Positions 30,533 through 40,118 of a stretch of 40,118 bases of DNA are shown here, piece by piece. Source of the DNA: Branchiostoma floridae (Eukaryota; Chordata; Leptocardii; Amphioxiformes; Branchiostomatidae); contig NC_049984.1 in NCBI RefSeq assembly GCF_000003815.2, forward strand, positions 17,257,507 through 17,297,624, given 5' to 3'. Each line of letters begins with the position of its first letter. Positions within the stretch are counted from its first letter, which is position 1. Both the position numbers and the translations under genes were made by a program. The notes beneath the pieces are model-generated. The model saw only the letters and a program-made list of their open reading frames with translations. It did no database searches and was not told the DNA's origin.

Positions 30533-31577
30533 GTAAACTTTCTATCTTTCTCTCCGGCTGAATGTTTCGCAGGTCTTTTTTTTTTTGCAACATTTATCAC
30601 GTTTCCTTTTTAGTGCGATTTCTCTGTCCTCCTCCCTAATAGATTAAGAAAAAAATATACAGTGAAAAACATATCTGTTCTTTATTTCTCTCAATGACTT
30701 CTTTTATATCTACTATGACTGAAAAATGAGAAGTTGAATTTATGTGATGTTTGTTTTGTTTGTATGTATCAATATTCAACATGTTTTGATATGTTGTGAC
30801 CTGTACTTAGCCCAGTGTGGCAAAATGTGCACTATATGTCTTCATTCATTCATTCACTCATTCATTCGCTCATGTATTTATTTATCCATCCATACATGCA
30901 TGAACCCATTGATTGATTGATTCGAATTTATTCATACCTCCTTGGTCAATATAGGTCCCATACTTCCGGATTTTCAACATCTCCTGGAGGACGCAGTCAA
31001 TGGCTCCTACACCATCAGCCCACGCTGCAACGCAAACCTGGAGCTTAGCGAATGTCGACTAAACATTGCTAGAGACCCTTACCCTTGCCTGACTGTCCGA
31101 CTTCTCCTTTCAACCGTCTTTCCAGGCTTGTCCTTAGACGACTATCGCAGCGGTGTTGCCTCTGATCTGCTTGATGTGCCAGTGAAAGATAGCTACGTAG
31201 ATCGCTGCGGTAATGAATTGTCGGTTTCAGGAGGCACCAAGAAGCCTATGACTATCGTACCTTCTGTCGTGACACTCGAAGATTTTTCTGTCAGTGCCAC
31301 GTATGCTTCACCGTCGTCTTTCAATGCCCTGTTTAGTGGTGTGTGGCCTATCGGTGATGTTGATTTTTCGGTAACATTGGAAAAGTCGGACGATGGATTT
31401 CTTCTTAAGGGAAAGGCAGTAGAGCTTGCCGGTGTAACCACAGATCGGCTCATCTCAGGTCTTGCCTCGTTTGTTCCTGGTAATGCTGTGCGTGACGAAT
31501 TCCACCTCCCGAAGCGTGATAGCGTCACTGTGGTATATACAAATGTCGAGGTCATCGATCGTAGAAATCGGCGATAA
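30463..31577 (+). CDS. Secreted protein, 5' part, two exons, cut by a gap
   Basis: Exon 30463-30532 encodes a classic signal peptide (MLKMTCLIVLALTVTLLARG) and ends at donor CCAG|GTAAAC in phase 1. The exon opening at 30955, after acceptor TCAATATAG, continues in phase as GPILPDFQHLLEDAVNGSYT. The mature part has five Cys in its first ~85 residues. A region of beta-strand-like text follows (FSVSATYASPSSFNALFSGV, GDVDFSVTLEKSDDGFLLKG). I do not recognise the family. The frame closes at 31577, but a donor (GTG|GTATAT near 31531) or a frame change just before could carry the protein into the 802-N gap. The frame ending GDNLKLEY directly before the N run looks plausible for that. Confidence 0.72.
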
Positions 31578-31595
31578 CCTCAAGCTGGAGTATGA

Positions 31596-32397
31596 NNNNN
31601 NNNNNNNNNNNNNNNNNNNNNNNNNNNNNNNNNNNNNNNNNNNNNNNNNNNNNNNNNNNNNNNNNNNNNNNNNNNNNNNNNNNNNNNNNNNNNNNNNNNN
31701 NNNNNNNNNNNNNNNNNNNNNNNNNNNNNNNNNNNNNNNNNNNNNNNNNNNNNNNNNNNNNNNNNNNNNNNNNNNNNNNNNNNNNNNNNNNNNNNNNNNN
31801 NNNNNNNNNNNNNNNNNNNNNNNNNNNNNNNNNNNNNNNNNNNNNNNNNNNNNNNNNNNNNNNNNNNNNNNNNNNNNNNNNNNNNNNNNNNNNNNNNNNN
31901 NNNNNNNNNNNNNNNNNNNNNNNNNNNNNNNNNNNNNNNNNNNNNNNNNNNNNNNNNNNNNNNNNNNNNNNNNNNNNNNNNNNNNNNNNNNNNNNNNNNN
32001 NNNNNNNNNNNNNNNNNNNNNNNNNNNNNNNNNNNNNNNNNNNNNNNNNNNNNNNNNNNNNNNNNNNNNNNNNNNNNNNNNNNNNNNNNNNNNNNNNNNN
32101 NNNNNNNNNNNNNNNNNNNNNNNNNNNNNNNNNNNNNNNNNNNNNNNNNNNNNNNNNNNNNNNNNNNNNNNNNNNNNNNNNNNNNNNNNNNNNNNNNNNN
32201 NNNNNNNNNNNNNNNNNNNNNNNNNNNNNNNNNNNNNNNNNNNNNNNNNNNNNNNNNNNNNNNNNNNNNNNNNNNNNNNNNNNNNNNNNNNNNNNNNNNN
32301 NNNNNNNNNNNNNNNNNNNNNNNNNNNNNNNNNNNNNNNNNNNNNNNNNNNNNNNNNNNNNNNNNNNNNNNNNNNNNNNNNNNNNNNNNNNNNNNNN
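31596..32397. other. 802-N assembly gap
   Basis: Follows the secreted-protein gene and probably hides its remaining exons. Confidence 0.98.
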
Positions 32398-32569
32398 CAA
32401 CTCGTTACCAAAGGTCACGTCACTGGAATGGTCTTTATATAGCTGTATGGTCGCTTAATCCTTCGTCATTCAAAAATTACTTAGTAACATTAGCCCTTCG
32501 CTTAACACACATTTAGTCACGGCCCAGGTACGCCTGCGCTTTACTCACACGCCTCCGTATCGGGACTTG

Positions 32570-32757
32570 TAGTTTAAACTTTAGCTTATCCACACCGACT
32601 ACCATCGATTGTCCTTCTTGCAGCTGTGGCTCCCGATTTGAAAGCGTTGCCCATTATTCACTGTACTGCCCTAACTACAGCCAACTAAGAATATCCCTTC
32701 TCTACAATCTTCATGACCCTGTAAACTCAACCCTTGATTTGAAAACACGGTCACTAC
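32570..32757 (+). pseudogene. LINE ORF2 C-terminal fragment with zinc motif
   Basis: Reads SLSTPTTIDCPSCSCGSRFE, SVAHYSLYCPNYSQLR, then NSTLDLKTRS. This is the CxxC...HxxxxC motif of LINE tails, related to 27673-27978. It runs into a C15 tract at 32757-32771 that may be a join or decay point. Confidence 0.7.
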
Positions 32758-32867
32758 CCCCCCCCCCCCCCAGCTATTTGGGAGAAAGTCATGATTGTGT
32801 TTGAGCCTCCTAGTAGCAGCTTTTTCTTGAATTTCAAGAATAAATTTTGTTCAAGAATTCGAGAATA

Positions 32868-32932
32868 ATAAGTTATCTAGTTAAGTTAATAATATGGATC
32901 GTCATAATTTTAGCATGTAGGCTGTGAAAAGG
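32868..32932 (+). repeat. Fragment of the ATAACTC repeat family
   Basis: GAATAATAAGTTATC, then ATGGATCGTCATAATTTTAG and CATGTAGG, preceded by a CCTCCTAGTAGCAGCTTTTT word also seen at 1548. Part recurs at 34012-34034. Confidence 0.5.
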
Positions 32933-32944
32933 AGAGTTGAATGC

Positions 32945-33837
32945 ACCAATGCTGAGGATGTCCCTTTCCACATAGATCGCTTTGTACCATTCATCAAGGA
33001 AGGCGCTCCGCCGTGGAATAATGAATGAATGAAGACCTTTATTGTACATTCATACCCACTGGGTTTAGTACAGGTCACAACAAATGATACAACATGATAT
33101 AATGATACAATGAATCTACACTACTTAAGGATCGTATTCTACTGCGTACATTCGGCTTCTTCTCGTTTCTTTGTGATATTGAAAATGTAAGAACAGATAT
33201 GCTTTATAAGTAAAGGTTTGTCTAGATTCATAAGGAATATAAATTTGTCTATATTACTTAGTTGTATGAAGTGGGGGAACATGGATTCTATTAGTCTGTA
33301 GAGTTCAGCTCTCTCTTTCTTGTATAAACTACATTCTACTACAAAATGATGTTCGTCTTCTAACTTATCTAGATTGCAGTATCTACATATTCGTTGTTCT
33401 AGAGGAGTGCGGTTATGTCTTCCGGTTAATGACACCAGCCTAAAGCCATGTATCCTCTCATCTGCAAATGACTGGCAAGTCAGAGTGGACCTACAGGGTG
33501 AAGGGAGCTTCCCAGTAGAAATTGCGGTGACTTTGCGGTGACTTTGATTGGAGAATTGACTGTACCTTGGGAGGACAATGTAGATGCTGCCCATGAGAGG
33601 AAGCTGACCAAGTATGCAGAGTTGTGTGAAGTATGTAAAGACAGAGGGTGGAAAGCTTCATGCTACCCGTTTGAGGTCAGCTGCCGGGGTTTTGCTGCAA
33701 CATCCTTTCAAAAATGGTTGAGAGTGCTAGGGTGCAAAAGGAAGGAAATCAAGTCTATCAGAAGAGCTGCAGTGGAAGCGGCTGAAACGGGTTCTGCATG
33801 GATCTGGAACAAGTACATCCAGGTCAAAAAAGGCTGA
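32945..33837 (+). pseudogene. Broken PD-(D/E)XK-like transposon domain, split by a LINE insertion
   Basis: Left part (to about 33015) reads NAEDVPFHIDRFVPFIKEGA. The right part begins after the inserted LINE: LKPCILSSANDWQVRVDL, a break near 33535, then GELTVPWEDNVDAAHERKLT, and GCRG-like EVSCRGFAATS. It ends WIWNKYIQVKKG at a TGA (33835-33837). I recall the order FV..GE, DWQ..VDL, RPD, ELTVPWE, EVGCRG from ORFs common in lancelet and cnidarian genomes, similar to the C-terminal endonuclease domain of some retroelements. Here the RPD segment is missing and an 11-bp repeat GCGGTGACTTT sits at the break. A 13-bp perfect inverted repeat (33856-33868 with 33963-33975) follows the stop. Confidence 0.62.
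33022..33436 (-). mobile_element. LINE 3' fragment inserted in the PD-(D/E)XK-like element
   Basis: Minus-strand reading TGRHNRTPLEQRICRYCNLD, HHFVVECSLYKKER, and on to ITKKREEAECTQ, with stop at 33139. It has the same tail signature as the main LINE family (AATAAAGGTCTTCATTCATT). It is a more diverged subfamily than copies 1 and 2. Sequences on either side fit one interrupted reading of the host element. Confidence 0.82.
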
Positions 33838-34080
33838 GACATAGCCATTCTGTAACTCACCAGTGGGAGGTGGTGTACCAAGCACTGCTGGCCCCCCACC
33901 CCGAGGGAATATTGATCTTAATGGGCTGAAATTCCCAATGACGGGTGGTGATCAACTGATGATCCCACTGGTGAGGCACACAATAACATCAAGTGTGTAT
34001 AATTCAACTGAATCGTCATAATTTTAGCACGTATAATACATATAGGATGTTAGTTGTGTAAAGCTAAGGGCACAACCCGC

Positions 34081-34328
34081 TTTTTATATTTCAGTCATAC
34101 GTAGTATGGTGACATAAATATTGTCTTCGTAATGTTTCTTCTTTCTCCTGTCAAATTTTCAAATCGAATCATCTCCGTCGTTTCTGGTAGCCTGAGTATC
34201 ATCCTCCGTAGTAATTCCGTTTTTATATTTCAGCCATACATAGTATGGTGAAATATATTGTATTCGTAATGTTTCTTTCTTCTTTCTCCTGTCAAATCTT
34301 CAAAGTGATTCATCTCCGCCGTTCCTGG
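34081..34328. repeat. 107-bp direct duplication separated by a TAGCCTG fragment
   Basis: 34081-34187 and 34220-34328 share TTTCAG.CATAC.TAGTATGG, TTCGTAATGTTTCTT and CTTTCTCCTGTCAAAT. Between them lies TAGCCTGAGTATCATCC (34188-34204), the terminus of the foldback MITE family, followed by CTCCGTAGTAATTCCG. Confidence 0.8.
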
Positions 34329-35090
34329 ACCGAATGACCTGAAATTTGGCACAGGGGTAGAATGAGCCAATACCTTAATGCTTTTTTCTCAGTTTTTTCA
34401 TATCTGCCTCTAAAATGATTTTATTGAGATTTTTTGGTCAATTTTAGACCAAAACTGTATATTTTGGCCCCTGTACCCTGGTATTACAATCAAATGAGCT
34501 AAAATTTGACAGAGATGTGCCTTAATAATGCCCCCATATAAATTCGATAACACTTTTGGTGTAAAGTACAACAAAATGCTTATTTTTGCGATTTTTTGAC
34601 CAATTTTTGACCAAAAAGGACACTTTTGGCCCCTGTACCCTGGTATACAACCAAATGAGCTGAAATTTGACAGAGATGTGCGTTGATAATCTCGTCATAT
34701 AGATTCAATAACACTTTTGGTGTACAGTACAACAAAATGCTTATTTTTGCGATTTTTTGACCAATTTTTGACCAAAAAAGGACACTTTTGACTCCTGTAC
34801 CTTGGTATTGCAACCGAATGAGCTGAAATTTGACACAGATGTGCCTTGATAATCCCTTCATATAAATTCAATAACACTTTTGGTGTACAGTGCAACAAAA
34901 TGCTTTGGCCAATTTTTGACCAAAAAAGGACACTTTTGGCTCCTGTACCCTGGTATTACAATTAAATGACCTGAAATTTGGTATAGATAGGCATTAGATA
35001 CTTGGTAACAAGATTCAAGTAAAATTTTTGACATAAACAACTTTAAAATGATTAATTTTGGCACTTTTCTGAGGGGAAATTTGTTTTCTT
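34325..35090. repeat. ~162-bp tandem repeat, about five copies
   Basis: Copies are marked by CTGTACCCTGGTATTACAA-type words at 34471, 34633, 34795 and 34943 (spacing 162, 162, 148). A partial first copy starts near 34330 (GACCTGAAATTTGGCAC). Other shared words are GAGCTGAAATTTGACAGAG, AACACTTTTGGTGTA and TGACCAATTTTTGACCAAAA. The minus-strand open frames across it are artefacts. Confidence 0.92.
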
Positions 35091-35552
35091 TTGGCCTCCT
35101 GACGTGACCTTCCGTGACCCCGCACAGAGCCACACCTGTGCGCGTCAGCCGGAGAGTTAATTGAATCAAAGACCTAGCCAATCAGCGAAGAGGAGGCCAA
35201 AGGCTAATTAATATTCATAAGCGGGGCCTCATGATCCCGTATATAGCAGTGTTCCCGCCAGTGGGAGCGAAGCCCGCCTAAGGCTCTCGCATTTTAGAAT
35301 ATTCAGAAGGCTTTATATTGTATCAGTTCTTAGGGGCATATCTATGATAATCGCAGCAGTCACTTAACTTCTCTTCAGGAGTTTAGCGTAACACTATTTC
35401 AGGTCAAACCGTCAAAGGCAACTAAAAACAAACTTTAACGTTACTGAGTTCAACAGTACTTATAACTTGTTATCCGAAGTTGAAACGCTAGCGATGGTAT
35501 TTTCGCTGCGCTGTTAGCTCCGTGCGACTGTTGTTGACGGTCTTATAACGGT
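34931..35552. repeat. Large tandem duplication, unit A
   Basis: Matches unit B (35553-36303) over most of its length. Conserved words are GGTATAGATAGGCAT, AGCCAATCAGCGAAGAGGA, GGCTAATTAATATTCATAAG, ATTTTAGA.TATT.AGAAGGC and CAGTCACTTA. The block CCAATCAG - TTAATATTCATAA - GCGGG resembles a promoter. No reading frame is conserved between units, so a non-coding role or plain duplication is more likely than a protein. Confidence 0.8.
35176..35221 (+). promoter_or_regulatory. Candidate promoter-like block in unit A
   Basis: CCAATCAGCGAAGAGGAGGC is followed by GGCTAATTAATATTCATAAG. The spacing of about 35 bases between CCAAT and the AT-rich element is kept in unit B (35801-35845), although flanking bases differ. 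Confidence 0.35.
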
Positions 35553-36303
35553 ATATTTTGCACCCCTGTACCCTGGTATGAGTAACATTTGGTATAGATA
35601 GGCATAAGATAGTTGGTAAAATGATCCAAGTAAAATTTTTGGCATAAAGTACTGTAAAAGGCTTAATTACAGCACTTTTTTTTAGGGGAAATTGGTTTTC
35701 TTTCGTTCTCCATGCCATGACCTTTCGGACGTTCACCCCATAGAGCCGACATCTGCACCTGCGTCTAGCCGGCAGGAAGAGTTAATTCAATTAATGGTTC
35801 AGCCAATCAGCGAAGAGGAAAGCGAAGGCTAATTAATATTCATAAGCGGGACCACACAATACGTTAACTTGAAGACTCAGGCCGTACAGACTTCTCGCCA
35901 GGATTTTTTCAAAGCGTCGGACAGGGGTCCGGGGGCCGCCGAATGTCCCTGGCGGGGTCCAGGGGCAGGGCCACTGTGGGGGGGACCCATGGCCAGGTGG
36001 GCGAAGCCCCCCCGGAAGCTCTTGCATTTTAGACTATTGAGAAGGCTTCTTTTATCAGTTTTTTTAGGGCCATATCTACGATAATCGTAGCAGTCACTTA
36101 CTTCTCTTCAGCAGTTTAACTTTAGAATATTTCGGGTCAAAGCTTCAAAGACAACTAAAACCTCATAAACAACAAACTTTACTTAGCTCAACAGTATACA
36201 AAAATATTGTACGGGTTGCCATCCTTAGTTGAAGCGCTTATTTATAGCGCTAGTATCTTCGCTGCGCCGTTAGCCGCCGTGCGACTTTTGTTGACGGTCT
36301 GAT
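35553..36303. repeat. Large tandem duplication, unit B
   Basis: Second copy, carrying in addition a GC-rich segment (about 35918-36012) with runs of G and C and GGGCGAAGCCCCCCCGGAAG. In unit A the corresponding place has GAGCGAAGCCCGCCTAAGG. The GC-rich insert accounts for most of the length difference. Confidence 0.8.
35801..35845 (+). promoter_or_regulatory. Candidate promoter-like block in unit B
   Basis: Same words as the block in unit A, CCAATCAGCGAAGAGGA and GGCTAATTAATATTCATAAG, conserved better than their surroundings. Confidence 0.35.
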
Positions 36304-38694
36304 ATCCCTACGTCGCCGCCTCGCTGATATTCCCACGGACATTTTTCAAGAAAAATACCCAGCAAAAACGCTGTTCTGCGTCAAATTCTATTCTATAAAA
36401 CATGTGGGACTCAGTGTTACAGTCTAAATATTTTGTAGAAGCACCGCTGTAGGAAAGAAGGTCCAAGCAATGTAAAACATCACGTAGCATGAAGTTCGCT
36501 GTCAACTGGCACACAGCACATGACTGTTTGAAACTCTAAGTCTAATCATCAACAGCCGTGTTTGATTGATAGCCGGCGGTCCTTTGATGAAGTCGGCGAA
36601 AGGTGCGTTAGTTAGAAATCTGCGTTTAGTTTTGATACGTAATTATAAGTTAGACAGTGGCGAGAATGATTATTTTCTCATCAATATTTCTCTTCAGAAT
36701 TATTTGAACTTAATTGTACATCTAAACAATTGGCTTACCTGTGCAATGTTTATATGATTAATGATCAGTGTACTGAAATCATGTGTAACGTATGGCTCCT
36801 AGTCAATAGATCAGCATTTTCTCTATAGTGACCACCTGTCTATAGTGGCCACATTTCCTAGTGCTGTTGTTGTTTGACATAAACTTTGAACATTTAAATT
36901 GTAAGTAACTTTAAACTGCCAGAGTTTCAGCCCAATAAAACACTCTCAGCGCCAGGGTATGAACAGACTGACCAGACAGACGAAAATAAATCCTCGAACA
37001 AGGTTCAATCGTATCTTCCGGGTCTGGCAGGAAGTTGTTAAACTAAAATAAGAATAGGCTCGATGGCTGATTGCATACAAAGTAAAACAGCTCCTACAGT
37101 ACCTGCACCTGCTTGATAATTATTAAATCGTATGCCCTACTTGAATAAAAAATGTTCACTGCAATAATAAATGTACCCACATCACAAGGAGCTTATACTT
37201 TTTTAAACTTACACCTAGTTATCGTACTGAAAATTGTTAATGACATTACATGAAGTCATTCAACAATTTTCAGTCATGATGAAAATTTTCTGAATGGAAG
37301 GTGTGATTATTGTCATTTTCTGAAAAATAGAAGCAAGCTCTGTTTTTACCTGGAATCAATTCACAATACCAGTCCACTTTGGGGGATAATGTACTGTTAA
37401 TATGATGTTCCATTTTTGCGCAGGGGTGATTTGGAACAGTCCAATGTTGCGTGGGAAGGGGTATGGCTGAAATATGCTGTATTTGCTCTTAAGCAAATGT
37501 CGGCCTTTCTAGTTGTATTATCTTTTGACCTGGATATGCTTGGTGGCTTGTGACGTAAAGCTAAGGGCACAACCCGCCGTACGTGCAAATACGTGCTGTC
37601 TACGTGCCAAAACGTATGCAATATTTTGGGTTCCGTAAGTGGTAAGGACCGCCTCCGTATGAACTCGTAGGGAATCGGAGTGATTTTGGAGCACGCAGAC
37701 AGCCGTAGAACTTGCAGGAAAAACTGTGTGCTATTTCAGAGGATAGCTAAACAAAGAAAAGACGACTTTCCTTCATATCTAGTATACAGGTACAACATGA
37801 GTTAGACAGAGCTGTACGACAGATATGGCATGCTTTTTATGTTAATGATGACTTAATTTACATAATTGATGAGGACACATGTGTTTCTAGTGTTTTCCAT
37901 AATAGGGTTTTTATGCAAGTAAAATAGATAATTCATGGCAGGTGCAGCATTAACGTATGCTAAATATAAAAATAAGAGTCTAATTTGCATAATCAATGTG
38001 ACAATGCCATAATTCCATAGTGGTTAATGGTGGGGATTATCTAATTCACATGTGTAAGTTAGTTATTGATGTACACGACGATGCACCAAGTATGTAACTG
38101 TGCAAGTTATTTGCCTGATTTATAATAGGATGTAACTATGGAATTTTGCGAAACTTGGACATCTACACATACGATAAATACATTTTTGGTTAAGAGGACC
38201 ACCATACAAAATAGATTATGGTAGCAAGTTACAGTATTATTTGCATATTCAATGAAAAAATTAGATGAGACAAAAATTTTTTGTGCGCTCCAGCCAATAA
38301 CGAGGACATAGACTCTGTTGTGACATGTTTCATTTGTAGGTGTTTCAACAGTGTATATGATTCAACAGTGGCGGATTTACTTGTAGTTTATGTACGTAAT
38401 GACGACTGGTACCCTCTTTCGGCCATGCAGCTCGCCCTGTAGCAGAAGTTGCACAGCGTGTAATTTGACCTCACATTGCAACTTGCATGACGTACATAGA
38501 ACAAAGTACAGACATTTTTCATCGCAGTTAAAATATCGTGATGATTACTTCCACTTTCAGTCATGATTTCTAATGATAACTAGCAAATTTAGACTACATC
38601 ACTTTTAACCTCAGTTGTGCTGTAACTAGTCCAACTACCAGCTTCAGTTAAGACCTTTCAATACCTACTTCAACGAATAAGTCCAAACCGTCCG
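36304..38694. other. Long non-coding stretch, few recognisable elements
   Basis: Apart from the pogo fragment (36823) and the 22-bp word AAGCTAAGGGCACAACCCGC (37558-37577, also at 34061-34080) I see no exon, RNA gene or clear repeat. That shared word continues into GTACGTGCAAATACGTGC only at the second site and may be a MITE end. The stretch is AT-rich, with isolated small open frames. Confidence 0.5.
36823..36853. mobile_element. pogo-like terminal fragment
   Basis: CTATAGTGACCACCTGTCTA then TAGTGGCCACA resembles the sub-terminal repeats of the 912-bp element at 8785-9696. Confidence 0.6.
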
Positions 38695-38794
38695 NNNNNN
38701 NNNNNNNNNNNNNNNNNNNNNNNNNNNNNNNNNNNNNNNNNNNNNNNNNNNNNNNNNNNNNNNNNNNNNNNNNNNNNNNNNNNNNNNNNNNNNN

Positions 38795-40118
38795 AATACC
38801 TTGACTATCACCGTGTTTTGGATCGTTTCCCTATCAAGGGATTTTTCCAACGATACCAAGTTCGACCCTCCCGAATAACTTTGAAGATTGAGGAATCTTA
38901 GGCGTATATACATGCGTAAGGGTTACGTAGCGGTAAGCTAAGGTGGACCTGTTGTCGAGAATATCTCGGCAACAATGTACAATATAATTTTGCGGTTTGT
39001 GGAGTATTATTCCCTATCAAGGGACCTTTCCAACGATACCAAGTTCGACCCTCCCGAATAACTTTGAAGATTGAGGAATCTTAGGCGTATATACATGCGT
39101 AAGGGTTACGTAGCGGTAAGCTAAGGTGGACCTGTTGTCGAGAATATCTCGGCAACAATGTACAATATAATTTTGCGGTTTGTGGATTATTATTCCCTAC
39201 CAAGGGACCTTTCCAACGATACCAAGTTCGACCCTCCCGAATACCTTTGAAGATTGAGGAATCTTAGGCGTATATACACGCGTATTACGTAGCGGTAAGC
39301 TAAGGTGGACCTGTTGTCGAGAATATCTCGGCAACAATGTACAATATAATTTTGCGGTTTGTGGAGTATTATTCCCTACCAAGGGACCTTTCCAACGATA
39401 CCAAGTTCGACCCTCCCGAATAACTTTGAAGATTGAGGAATCTTAGGCGTATATACATGCGTAAGGGTTACGTAGCGGTAAGCTAAGGTGGACCTGTTGT
39501 CGAGAATATCTCGGCAACAATGTACAATATAATTTTGCGGTTTGTGGATTATTATTCCCTACCAAGGGACCTTTCCAACGATACCAAGTTCGACCCTCCC
39601 GAATAACTTTGAAGATTGAGGAATCTTAGGCGTATATACATGCGTAAGGGTTACGTAGCGGTAAGCTAAGGTGGACCTGTTGTCGAGAATATCTCGGCAA
39701 CAATGTACAATATAATTTTGCGGTTTGTGGAGTATTATTCCCTATCAAGGGACCTTTCCAACGATACCAAGTTCGACCCTCCCGAATAACTTTGAAGATT
39801 GAGGAATCTTAGGCGTATATACATGCGTAAGGGTTACGTAGCGGTAAGCTAAGGTGGACCTGTTGTCGAGAATATCTCGGCAACAATGTACAATATAATT
39901 TTGCGGTTTGTGGAGTATTATTCCCTATCAAGGGACCTTTCCAACGATACCAAGTTCGACCCTCCCGAATAACTTTGAAGATTGAGGAATCTTAGGCGTA
40001 TATACATGCGTAAGGGTTACGTAGCGGTAAGCTAAGGTGGACCTGTTGTCGAGAATATCTCGGCAACAATGTACAATCTAATTCTGCAGTGTGAGCACCA
40101 TTATTCCCTATCAAGAGA
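38795..40118. repeat. 183-bp satellite array, seven or more monomers
   Basis: The word TCCCTA.CAAGGGACC marks monomers at 38828, 39011, 39194, 39373, 39556, 39739, 39922 and 40105. Spacing is 183 except one 179 (a 4-base loss in the CGTAAGGGTTACG area). Monomers are almost identical. The array runs off the right edge, and the last partial monomer is more diverged (AATTCTGCAGTGTGAGCACC). A 100-N gap (38695-38794) precedes it, so its left end is unknown. Confidence 0.96.

Noticed and set aside
1-40118. CRISPR array or bacterial operon structure
   Set aside because: Repeats are long satellites without unique spacers, and the genes have introns, so the window is eukaryotic.

Overview
The window looks like a piece of a repeat-rich deuterostome genome, most likely a lancelet (Branchiostoma). 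That assignment rests on short exons with canonical GT/AG junctions, duplicated RING/B-box (TRIM-like) genes, a short-chain-collagen-like gene, and CR1/L2-type non-LTR retrotransposons with an esterase-bearing ORF1. It also rests on many MITE-like elements. No database search was possible, so it is an inference. Six runs of N interrupt the sequence: 7076-7175, 24231-24330, 26377-27370, 29547-29700, 31596-32397 and 38695-38794.

Layout from left to right. Bases 1-780 are a 160-bp satellite with TTAGGG clusters, followed by divergent ~150-bp repeats to about 1910. Bases 2716-6905 (minus) hold a five-exon gene reconstructed here. It encodes a predicted type II membrane protein with a coiled-coil stalk, a furin-type site, a very short collagen stretch and a cysteine-rich C-terminal domain. 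Bases 7176-10900 contain mobile-element remains: a pair of ~171-bp MITEs, a 912-bp pogo-like element with TA target duplications, and a C/G hairpin. Bases 11280-14668 (plus) hold a five-exon gene for a ~230-residue protein that I do not recognise. Bases 15165-20300 are a tandem duplication of TRIM-like genes (minus): one intact copy, one almost deleted copy, and one whose C-terminus has been replaced by neighbouring flank.

Bases 20729 to about 26640 hold a nearly full-length CR1/L2-type LINE (plus). It is broken by two frameshifts, a SINE insertion with an unusually long target duplication, and two gaps. A second, 5'-truncated copy of the same LINE lies inverted at 28236-30148. A palindromic foldback MITE with a perfect 9-bp target duplication sits beside it. 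Bases 30463 to about 31577 (plus) start a secreted protein gene that runs towards a gap. Bases 32570-33837 are a nest of LINE fragments and a broken PD-(D/E)XK-like transposon domain. Bases 34080-36303 hold tandem repeats and a ~620-750-bp duplication with a conserved CCAAT/TATA-like block. The right end (38795-40118) is a 183-bp satellite related in sequence to the 160-bp satellite at the left end.

The cellular genes do not form an obvious pathway. The best candidates for new biology are the membrane-anchored, apparently sheddable mini-collagen, the unrecognised five-exon gene, the TRIM gene rewired by deletion, and the dispersed satellite superfamily that frames the window.
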